Origin: Rhodanobacter sp. C01
GTDB taxonomy: Bacteria > Pseudomonadota > Gammaproteobacteria > Xanthomonadales > Rhodanobacteraceae
Reading direction: 5' to 3'
DNA: 64,000 bases
Assembly (NCBI RefSeq): GCF_002001045.1
Contig: NZ_MUNR01000011.1
Location: forward strand, 186,001 to 250,000
Shown piece by piece: positions 25,656 through 32,503 of the stretch. The position numbers and the translations under genes are program-made. Under the pieces are notes generated by a model. That model searched no databases, was not told where the DNA came from, and saw only the letters and a list, made by a program, of their open reading frames with translations. Within the stretch, counting starts at the first letter, position 1, and each line of letters begins with the position of its first letter.

Positions 25656-25701
25656 CAGTGAAAGCCCACACTGGCTGTCAGACCATGGGTTCGTGTCTTT
25701 T

Positions 25702-26181
25702 TCATTTGCTGCTCTTCGGGGTAGCAGGTTTCGATGTTTCGGATGCGCCGTTGTCAGTCGTCGCAGCAGGGCTGATGGCAGAGGCCGGCTCTACCAGGAT
25801 CTGTCGGTCATTGGCGACGACGAAAACACCTTGTGCTGCATAAATGGAGTTCAGTTGCGCGGCGGCGGACTGGATATCCGGCGTACGGATTCCGGAAACC
25901 GGTTTGTACAGGGTGACGTCGAATGCCAGCTGGTAGGACAGGCCTCTGCCGGAGTCCTTCGCCCAGCGTGTGAGCATGGTCTTGAGCGTCTCGTCCATCG
26001 GCGAGGCGTAAAACGTATAGGTCGGATTCAACGGTATTTCGGCAGGTTGATCCCGGAATTGATTGACCGGTTTCCAGGGGCCGCCGAAGTTCTTCGCCGG
26101 TGGTGTCCCGCAGCCTGCCAATGCAAGAGACGCAAGCATCAGGGCACCGCCCAGGGTTCGGTTCAAGGAATCCTTGTTCAC
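25702..26181 (-). CDS. virB7: VirB7 lipoprotein with C-terminal N0 domain (X-T4SS type)
   Basis: 159 residues from a GTG start; the lipoprotein signal ends in LALAGC (Cys24) with Gly at +2, predicting an outer-membrane anchor. A short VirB9-binding linker (KPVNQFRDQPAEIPLN) is followed by an N0-like fold (about 45-135: MDETLKTMLTRWAKDSGRGLSY, DIQSAAAQLNSIYAAQGVFVV). This domain is absent from the small VirB7 of Agrobacterium and is a hallmark of the Xanthomonadales antibacterial T4SS. First gene of the secretion operon. It has no clear Shine-Dalgarno; its GTG overlaps the stop of an 86-codon open frame upstream (GTGA). Confidence 0.9.
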   Translation of the reverse strand: MNKDSLNRTLGGALMLASLALAGCGTPPAKNFGGPWKPVNQFRDQPAEIPLNPTYTFYASPMDETLKTMLTRWAKDSGRGLSYQLAFDVTLYKPVSGIRTPDIQSAAAQLNSIYAAQGVFVVANDRQILVEPASAISPAATTDNGASETSKPATPKSSK

Positions 26182-26922
26182 TGGTTTGTCCGCGGGAGAG
26201 GAATTGAAATGACCGGGTTCGCGATGAAAGAAACATCCGCGATGTCATCAGGCAGGCCAAGGTCACCGCCGCTATTGGCAGTGTCGAATGGGCGCGTGTC
26301 TTGGTGTTGCAACAAATGCTGTAACAAATCTGAGTCGGATGCGCGAATCTGCTCGACCGGATATCTGTCGGAACTCCCTGTTTCATCGCAATCAGGGTGG
26401 GGAAGGAAGGCTCCCGCACGCCAAAGTCTCGATTCCATTCACGCTCCTTGTCCGGATGGCTCGGCAAACAGCGCCCCCGAACTTGATTCGACACGACGTG
26501 GAGTACAAGCGGAAACTTGTGCTCCAGTCCATGCATCCATCTTGCTTGTGCCCCTGTGCCGCCAGCTCATTCGTTCTTCGCGGCGACTGCCTCGATGGTG
26601 TCATGCAGAAAATGAAAGTTTCTGCCAAACGCGTCTCAAATTTTCGAAATGAAAATGTACGGCAAGCCCTTCATGTTTTTCAGTAGGGTCTCACTCGAAG
26701 ATGACGATTGAAGTACGCTGTTTAGTGTAGGCCGATGCCTACATGCGAGCTTGATGATGGAGTGACGACGTCACTCGCGTATCCGTGGTCGAGGCGGGTA
26801 ACGTAAGCCAACGGTCGCATGGCAGAGTTGTCAGGGACCACAGGGATTTTCGCTTCAACGTTGGGCCGATCAGGACGATTGCGGTTGCCTTGATACAAGC
26901 GATACTTCGTTGGAAGTTTGCA
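26182..26922. other. 741-bp non-coding region upstream of virB7 (leader/promoter region of the T4SS operon)
   Basis: No gene is convincing here. The region is visibly less GC-rich than its surroundings around 26600-26730. Two clean palindromes could be operators: TGTAGGC-CGAT-GCCTACA (26726-26743) and GAGTGACGACGTCACTC (26760-26776, one-base centre). The best minus-strand promoter-like pair I find, TTGAGA-17-TTCATT near 26640-26612, is weak. An 86-codon open frame (26438-26178) overlaps virB7 by 4 nt, but its codon usage is not like the neighbours. In X. citri the virB leader is regulated post-transcriptionally (recalled); I cannot define CsrA sites here with confidence. Confidence 0.5.
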
Positions 26923-27279
26923 TCAACCCGCGTCGAATGCGCTTCGCAACCACTCGCCATGCGCCGCATCAGGTGGCCCGTCATAACTCATCACATCGAA
27001 GCGGCAGGGGCGTCGCGCGTGTTGCGGATGGGCAGCGAGCCAGTGCTGCGCAGCGAGGATCAGTCTGGCCTGCTTGCTGGCGGTGATCGATGCGATGGCG
27101 TCGCCGTGACTGGCGCTGCGGCGATAGCGTACTTCGACGAACACGACGGTGTCGCCATCACGCATCACCAGATCCAGTTCGCCGTGGCGGGTGTTGTAGT
27201 TGCGTGCCAGCAGGGTCAGTCCGGCGCGTTCGAGTTCGACGCAGGCGCGTTGCTCGAAGGCGTCGCCGGCGGCGCGCAT
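26923..27279 (-). CDS. yraN: YraN family protein (UPF0102), endonuclease-like
   Basis: 118 residues with the full family signature: DAFEQRACVELERAGLTLLARN, TRHGELDLVMRDGDTVVFVEVRYR (E..D..E-V-K/R type restriction-endonuclease-like core) and AIASITASKQARLILAAQHWL. The function is not settled; a Holliday-junction or structure-specific nuclease role is inferred from the fold. The start codon overlaps the stop of lpoA by one base (TGATG), which is the usual lpoA-yraN arrangement in gammaproteobacteria. The X-T4SS locus begins downstream of this gene. Confidence 0.92.
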   Translation of the reverse strand: MRAAGDAFEQRACVELERAGLTLLARNYNTRHGELDLVMRDGDTVVFVEVRYRRSASHGDAIASITASKQARLILAAQHWLAAHPQHARRPCRFDVMSYDGPPDAAHGEWLRSAFDAG

Positions 27280-29177
27280 CAGCTGGGGATGACGCCGCTC
27301 GACGAAGCGCTTGCCGGCGCAGAGCTGGCTGGTTCGGGTGCGGTGTTGGCGGGTGGTGCGCTGGATGGCACATCATCCGTTTGCAGGCTGCCGCTCAGTG
27401 GTCGTGCCAGGCCATCCTGGAATTTCGCCCAGATCAGTACGCGGCGGATGCGGCCGAACTGGTCGGCGGTGAGTTGGCCGCTGGCGCCGGGCATGTAACT
27501 GCCCGGGTGAGTGCGCAGCCAGTCGAGATATGGCACCAGGTTCCACGCGTCCATGCCGAACGCGAACAGACGCGCGGCGCCTCCGTTGGCTGAGGGCAAC
27601 TGGGCGGCGATGTCGTCGTGGTTCGGCAAGCCCGGTTGAGCGTCAAACAGCCACGGTGCGTCGCAGAACTCCACGCCGTCGAGATCACGATTCGCGGTGG
27701 CGTCGTCGCTGCCGGCGTAGACATGCGAAGTGGCGAATACCGGCAGGTGGATGTTCGCGATCTGCAGTTGCGGTATCAGCATGCGTGCCTGGTTCGGCCG
27801 CATGCTGATGAAGATGCCGGTGTCGTTGCCTGTATCCGTGTCCGCTGGTGTTGGTGCGGTGGCGCCGGCAGCGGGGGCGGGATTGCCATGGGGAATGTTG
27901 AGCCCGCTGACTGCATTGGTGAAGCTGGTCAGGGTCACCATGCCGTCGAGCTGGCCGCCGCGGGCTGCCAGCTCGGCCTTGAACGCCGTGGCGGCGCGCT
28001 GCGCGAAATCGTCGTTGGAGACGAGTACGTAGGCATGATGCAGGCCGCGTTCGATCATGTGGTCGGCGGTCTGGGCGCCTTCGGTCTCCGGCAACAGGCC
28101 GAATTCACTGGTGCCACTGGCGGGCAGCTGGCGGTCGTCGGGATGATTGAGTGCCAGCAGCGGCACCGGCAGCTGCGTCTGGCCGAAGATGGCGGAGACT
28201 TCACCACGGGTCAGCGGGCCAACCACCAGGTTGGCGCCGTCGCTGACTGCCTGCTGGTAGGCCTTGACGGCGCCATCGGCAGTGCCTTGACTGTCATACA
28301 CGCGTACTACCGGACGTGGTGCATGATTGCGTCCTGCATCGAGGTAGGCGGCGAAGAAGCCTTCACGGATCGGTGTGCTTGCGGCCGCGTAATTGCCGTC
28401 GCTGGGCAGCAACAGGGCCAGTTGGGCAGGCGCCTTGTAGCCTTCGCGCACGTTCGCGTTGGCACCGGGCAGCAGGGTGCCGACGGGTTGCTGCAGTTCC
28501 GGTTGTGGACTCGCCACAGCGACGCCTTGCCGACTCAGCGCCTCGTTGACCCACGGCAGCATGCGGTCGCCGGGTTTCATCGCGGCGGCGCGCTGCTTGA
28601 GCGAATCGACGTTCACCTTGCCGAGCAGGTCGAGGATCTGCCGACGGTTCTGGGTGTGATCGAAGCCATTCAGCTGGTCATCCATCTGCACGCGGGTACG
28701 TGCCGCGCCCCAGTTGTCGCCGCTGGCCTGCATGGCGCGGGCGCGCAGTTCGAGGAAGCGCAGTTGCATGCCGGCCGGCACCGTGACATTCGGTTGTGTG
28801 GTGAGTTGCAGTGCGGTTTGCGCATCGTGCTGGTTGAGCGCCAGCTCGGCGCGCAGCAGGTCGAACTGCAATGGCTCGTCGCCACTCAGTCGCTGGCGCT
28901 TGATGCTGTCCAGGGTGGGCCCGGCGCGTTCGATCTGGCCTTCCTGACGCCACGCTTCGGCAGCCTGCAGGCGATAGCTGTCGGCTTGGCTGGAGGATTG
29001 CGTGGCCAGCGTCAGGTAAGCCTGCGCGGCTTGGTCGAACTGACCTTGCTGCATCAGGTTGGCGGCATTCTGGGCAGCTGCGATTTCCGCCGGCGAGCGC
29101 TGGACGTTCATCGGCACGCAGGCGGCCAGCACAAGGGCAAACAGCAATCCAGTCGTGGCGGTGCGCATGAGGCGCAT
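27279..29177 (-). CDS. lpoA: LpoA-like outer-membrane lipoprotein activator of PBP1a
   Basis: 632 residues from an ATG with AAGGGA seven bases upstream. A lipoprotein signal ends in LVLAAC (Cys20). An N-terminal TPR-like helical domain (to about 260) is followed by a Leu/Ile/Val-binding-protein-like C-terminal domain: LALLLPSDGNYAAASTPIREGFFAAY, LVVGPLTRGEVSAIFG, DAWNLVPYLDWL. In E. coli LpoA reaches through the periplasm to stimulate PBP1a transpeptidase. The C-terminus has an unusual Ser/Ala/Pro low-complexity tail of about 35 residues. Upstream in-frame starts (29198 ATG, 29207 TTG) lack a ribosome-binding site. Confidence 0.9.
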   Translation of the reverse strand: MRLMRTATTGLLFALVLAACVPMNVQRSPAEIAAAQNAANLMQQGQFDQAAQAYLTLATQSSSQADSYRLQAAEAWRQEGQIERAGPTLDSIKRQRLSGDEPLQFDLLRAELALNQHDAQTALQLTTQPNVTVPAGMQLRFLELRARAMQASGDNWGAARTRVQMDDQLNGFDHTQNRRQILDLLGKVNVDSLKQRAAAMKPGDRMLPWVNEALSRQGVAVASPQPELQQPVGTLLPGANANVREGYKAPAQLALLLPSDGNYAAASTPIREGFFAAYLDAGRNHAPRPVVRVYDSQGTADGAVKAYQQAVSDGANLVVGPLTRGEVSAIFGQTQLPVPLLALNHPDDRQLPASGTSEFGLLPETEGAQTADHMIERGLHHAYVLVSNDDFAQRAATAFKAELAARGGQLDGMVTLTSFTNAVSGLNIPHGNPAPAAGATAPTPADTDTGNDTGIFISMRPNQARMLIPQLQIANIHLPVFATSHVYAGSDDATANRDLDGVEFCDAPWLFDAQPGLPNHDDIAAQLPSANGGAARLFAFGMDAWNLVPYLDWLRTHPGSYMPGASGQLTADQFGRIRRVLIWAKFQDGLARPLSGSLQTDDVPSSAPPANTAPEPASSAPASASSSGVIPS

Positions 29178-29259
29178 GGGAGATCCCTTGTTCGTCATGG
29201 TCGTCAATGCGCGATCATAGCGGATTGGATTGTCGCCTCGTGGTGCAGGAGTTCCCGAA

Positions 29260-30087
29260 ATGTCATCAGTTCAGCCAGGCTGTCTGTGGGTGGTTGCCAC
29301 ACCGATCGGTCATCGTGATGACCTGTCTGCGCGCGCCATCGAGACTTTGCGCGCAGTCACGGTGGTCGCTGCGGAGGACACCCGACACAGCCGACCCTTG
29401 CTGGTTCATCACAATATCGACACGCCCTTGATCGCCCTGCACGAGCACAACGAGCGTGAGGCGGTAGAGACGATTGTGAGGCGACTGCAGGGCGGCGATT
29501 CGGTCGCGCTGATTTCTGACGCCGGCACGCCGCTGATCAGTGACCCGGGTTTTCGCCTTGTGCGTGCCGCGCGTGTCGTCGGTGTTCGCTGCATTCCCGT
29601 GCCAGGTGCCTGTGCGGCAATTGCCGCACTATCGGTGGCGGGGCTGCCCAGCGACCGCTTTGTGTTCGAGGGTTTCCTGCCGCCGAAGGCGGCGGCACGG
29701 CGCAGCCGTTTGCAGGAACTGGCCGGCGACGCGCGCACGGTCATCTTCTATGAGTCGTCGCATCGCGTGGCCGAAAGTCTGGCCGATATGCGCGATGTCT
29801 TTGGTGCCGAGCGTGAAGCCGTGCTGGCGCGCGAACTGACCAAGATGTTCGAGACAGTGCTTGGCGAGCCGCTGGCGGAACTGGCCGCACGGGTCGCAGC
29901 CGATCCGGACCAGCAGCGCGGCGAATGCGTGATCCTGGTCGCGGGTCGCGGCGAGGAGGCCGATGCCAAGCTTGCCGAAGGTCAGCGCATCTTCGCGATC
30001 CTGCGCGAGGAACTGCCGCCGGCCAAGGCGGCCAAGATGGCCGCAGCGATCACTGGCGCGCCGCGCAAGCTGCTCTACGAGGGCTGA
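29260..30087 (+). CDS. rsmI: 16S rRNA 2'-O-methyltransferase RsmI
   Basis: 275 residues. Tetrapyrrole-methylase-fold enzyme that methylates the ribose of C1402 in 16S rRNA. Motifs: LWVVATPIGHRDDLSARAIETL, VAAEDTRHSRPLL, ALISDAGTPLISDPGFRLV, PVPGACAAIAALSVAGLP and FVFEGFLPPK. The ATG is preceded by CAGGAG at proper spacing; a TTG 30 bp upstream is less likely. It diverges from lpoA across an 82-bp gap, as in many gammaproteobacteria, and is followed 24 bp later by the RNase P RNA gene. Confidence 0.95.
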   Translation: MSSVQPGCLWVVATPIGHRDDLSARAIETLRAVTVVAAEDTRHSRPLLVHHNIDTPLIALHEHNEREAVETIVRRLQGGDSVALISDAGTPLISDPGFRLVRAARVVGVRCIPVPGACAAIAALSVAGLPSDRFVFEGFLPPKAAARRSRLQELAGDARTVIFYESSHRVAESLADMRDVFGAEREAVLARELTKMFETVLGEPLAELAARVAADPDQQRGECVILVAGRGEEADAKLAEGQRIFAILREELPPAKAAKMAAAITGAPRKLLYEG

Positions 30088-30100
30088 GGCCTGCGTAGGG

Positions 30101-30106
30101 TACAAT
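30101..30106 (+). promoter_or_regulatory. -10 element of the rnpB promoter
   Basis: TACAAT lies six bases before the first base-paired nucleotide of RNase P RNA, the right distance for the start of the transcript at about 30112. No strong -35 is visible 17 bp upstream, inside the 3' end of rsmI. Confidence 0.6.
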
Positions 30107-30111
30107 CGTCA

Positions 30112-30478
<367 letters not shown>

Positions 30479-30480
30479 CT

Positions 30481-30558
30481 ATTCCGAACATCCCCCGCGC
30501 GGTGACATCCGCGTCGGGGCGATGTGTGGAATGCGCGGGATGAACACAGATTCATCCC
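30481..30558 (+). other. Tandem hairpins immediately 3' of rnpB
   Basis: A large imperfect hairpin (30481-30532) pairs ATTCC/GGAAT, ACATC/GATGT and CCCCG/CGGGG. A perfect 7-bp hairpin GGATGAA-cacaga-TTCATCC follows (30538-30557). No T-run follows either, so they are candidates for RNA 3' end formation or processing rather than an ordinary terminator. Confidence 0.5.
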
Positions 30559-30721
30559 CGGCTTGCCCGAAACCCGCTGAAACCTCGGGTCAGATGCTTT
30601 TCTGGCGCAAGTGCTGAAATAAAAAATCCCCTGCTTTCAAACACCTTGAAGAGGTTTATGAGAAAGCGCTGGAATTACAGTCACAACTTCGCCTTTCTCT
30701 TTGATTCACAAGCGATTTCCC

Positions 30722-30788
30722 TTGACAGTCTCATGGGGCGAGATTATCGTGGGTTCCGGTGTGAAATCGTGGGTTTTAGTGGAGTTAT
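30722..30788 (+). promoter_or_regulatory. mraZ promoter with overlapping MraZ operator repeats
   Basis: TTGACA (30722-30727), a 17-bp spacer, and TATCGT (30745-30750) make a strong promoter for the whole dcw cluster. Starting on the last two bases of the -10, four 10-bp units in perfect register begin with GTG: GTGGGTTCCG (30749), GTGTGAAATC (30759), GTGGGTTTTA (30769), GTGGAGTTAT (30779). MraZ is known to bind spaced GTGG(G/A)-type direct repeats in its own promoter, so these are very likely its autorepression sites. Confidence 0.85.
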
Positions 30789-30794
30789 CTGACC

Positions 30795-31241
30795 GTGTTC
30801 CAGGGCGAAACCGCCATCACCGTCGACGACAAGGGCCGCCTGGCCATTCCGACCGCCTATCGCGAGTTGGTGTCGGGCGAGTGCGGCAATCGTCTGGTGA
30901 TCACCTACAACCCGTTCGAGCAGGGCTGCCTCTGGCTGTTCCCGCATGCCGAGTGGGAGCAGGTGCGTGATCAGATCAATGCATTGCCCAAGGTCAAGAA
31001 GGTTCATCGTGACTTGCAGATGAAGATCGTCGGTGCCGCAGCGGTGGTCGAGCCCGATGGCGTGGCGCGCATCCTGCTGCCGGCCAGTCAGCGTGCGACC
31101 ACGGGCATCGAGAAAAAAGCGGTGCTGCTGGGCATGGGCAACAAGTTCGAGCTGTGGAGCGAACAGGCTCATCTGGCCAAGATCCGCCAGACCATCGGCG
31201 AAGACGAAATCAGTGACGACATGGCGGATCTGCGCCTGTAA
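30795..31241 (+). CDS. mraZ: MraZ transcriptional regulator
   Basis: 148 residues from a GTG start six bases after the last operator repeat. Two AbrB-like MraZ domains: [23 protein letters not shown] at the N-terminus with the DxxGR DNA-binding motif, and a second with [21 protein letters not shown]. MraZ forms ring-shaped oligomers that bind its promoter and repress the dcw operon. The first gene of the cluster, as usual; rsmH follows 42 bp downstream. Confidence 0.96.
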   Translation: MFQGETAITVDDKGRLAIPTAYRELVSGECGNRLVITYNPFEQGCLWLFPHAEWEQVRDQINALPKVKKVHRDLQMKIVGAAAVVEPDGVARILLPASQRATTGIEKKAVLLGMGNKFELWSEQAHLAKIRQTIGEDEISDDMADLRL

Positions 31242-31283
31242 GGCGCGGATGCCTTGACGGTGGGACGGGAGCGGGAGTGCAGC

Positions 31284-32237
31284 ATGGCCGAGCAGTTGCG
31301 GCATATCCCGGTGATGCTGGGTGAAGCAGTGGAGGGTCTGTCCGTGCAGTCTGACGGGCGTTATCTCGATGGTACGTTCGGACGCGGTGGCCACGCCCGC
31401 GCCGTACTGTCGCGCCTCGGCCCCGACGGCAGGCTGCTGCTGATGGATCGCGACCCGACTGCGATTGCCGCCGCGCAGGCCGAATTCGCCGACGACCCGC
31501 GGGTGTCGATCCGCCATGCCAATTTTTCCACGCTGGGCGAGTGGGACGAAACGGCGGCCGGCCTCGACGGCGTGCTGCTCGATCTCGGCGTGTCCTCGCC
31601 GCAGCTCGACGAAGTCGCGCGTGGCTTCAGCTTCATGGCGGATGCGCCGCTGGACATGCGCATGGACACCACGCAGGGCGAGAGCGCTGCGGATTTCCTG
31701 GCGCACGCCGACGAGCGCGAAATCGCCGATGTGTTGTGGACCTATGGCGAGGAGCGCCACAGCCGGCGCATCGCCCGTGCGATCGTCGAGGATCGCACCA
31801 CCACGCCGTTCACCCGTACTGGCCAGCTGGCTGCGCTGATCGAGCGCGTGGCGGGTCGCCGCGAACCGGGCAAGCACCCGGCCACGCGCAGCTTCCAGGC
31901 ACTGCGCATCCGCGTGAATGGCGAGCTGGATGCGCTGCAGCAAGGTTTGAATGCCGCGCTGGAACGGCTCAAGCCCGGCGGCCGCTTGTCGGTGATCAGT
32001 TTTCATTCGCTGGAAGACCGCGCGGTGAAGCTGTTCATCCGCGATCACTCCGGCCGCGTTCAGAACAGCCGGCGCGGGCCGCCGGTGCTAGCGGTGCCGG
32101 CGCGCCTGGTGGCGGTCGGCAAGGCGCAGTTCCCGTCGGATGCGGAGATCGCGGTGAATCCGCGCTCGCGTTCGGCCGTGCTGCGCGTGGCGGAAAAGTT
32201 GGCCGACCAGGGACAGTCGCAGGGAGGGCTCGCATGA
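31284..32237 (+). CDS. rsmH: 16S rRNA m4C1402 methyltransferase RsmH (MraW)
   Basis: 317 residues from ATG 31284. SAM-dependent N4-methylation of C1402 in 16S rRNA, the same nucleotide targeted by the nearby rsmI product. Motifs: HIPVMLGEAVEGL, YLDGTFGRGGHARAVLSRL (SAM site), DRDPTAIAAA, LDLGVSSPQLDEVARGFSF, RTTTPFTRTGQL-like and GGRLSVISFHSLEDRAVK. An upstream in-frame TTG (31254) is less likely. The 3' end overlaps ftsL by 4 nt (ATGA). Confidence 0.96.
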   Translation: MAEQLRHIPVMLGEAVEGLSVQSDGRYLDGTFGRGGHARAVLSRLGPDGRLLLMDRDPTAIAAAQAEFADDPRVSIRHANFSTLGEWDETAAGLDGVLLDLGVSSPQLDEVARGFSFMADAPLDMRMDTTQGESAADFLAHADEREIADVLWTYGEERHSRRIARAIVEDRTTTPFTRTGQLAALIERVAGRREPGKHPATRSFQALRIRVNGELDALQQGLNAALERLKPGGRLSVISFHSLEDRAVKLFIRDHSGRVQNSRRGPPVLAVPARLVAVGKAQFPSDAEIAVNPRSRSAVLRVAEKLADQGQSQGGLA

Positions 32238-32503
32238 AGGTGATCGGCGGCCTGTTCATGCTGATCCTGCTGGCGGCCGTGCTGGCCAGTGCGCTCGGCG
32301 TGGTGTGGACGCGCCACGAGAGCCGGGTGCTGTTCGTCAACCTGACCGCGCTGCAAAACCAGCGCGACGAATTGAATATCGAGTACGGCCAACTCGAACT
32401 GGAGCAGGCCACCTATGCCGAGCCGCGACGTATCGACGATGAGGCGCGCCAGCGGCTGGGCATGGTCGATCCGCGCCCGCAAGACATCAGGTTGCTGCAC
32501 TGA
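32234..32503 (+). CDS. ftsL: Cell division protein FtsL
   Basis: 89 residues. A single N-terminal membrane helix (about 4-26) is followed by a periplasmic coiled coil (NQRDELNIEYGQLELEQATYA) and the conserved end ARQRLGMVDPRP. FtsL with FtsB and FtsQ recruits and activates FtsWI at the divisome. It is short, as in Xanthomonadales. It overlaps rsmH by 4 nt and ftsI by 1 nt. Confidence 0.93.
   Translation: MKVIGGLFMLILLAAVLASALGVVWTRHESRVLFVNLTALQNQRDELNIEYGQLELEQATYAEPRRIDDEARQRLGMVDPRPQDIRLLH

Noticed and set aside
6549-26181. Conjugative plasmid transfer system
   Set aside because: No relaxase, no oriT-like repeat, no replication or partition genes, and the cargo genes carry XVIPCD tags; a TrbM-like gene alone does not make it conjugative.
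26392-26628. Possible 78-codon minus-strand gene upstream of virB7
   Set aside because: No ribosome-binding site, no domain, rare-codon-rich and in the AT-richer regulatory stretch.
6362-26922. Integrative element with att sites
   Set aside because: No integrase, tRNA gene or direct repeat found at both edges; only one edge has an inverted-repeat element.
30744-32048. 434-codon open frame on the minus strand
   Set aside because: Antisense to mraZ and rsmH; both sense genes are unmistakable.
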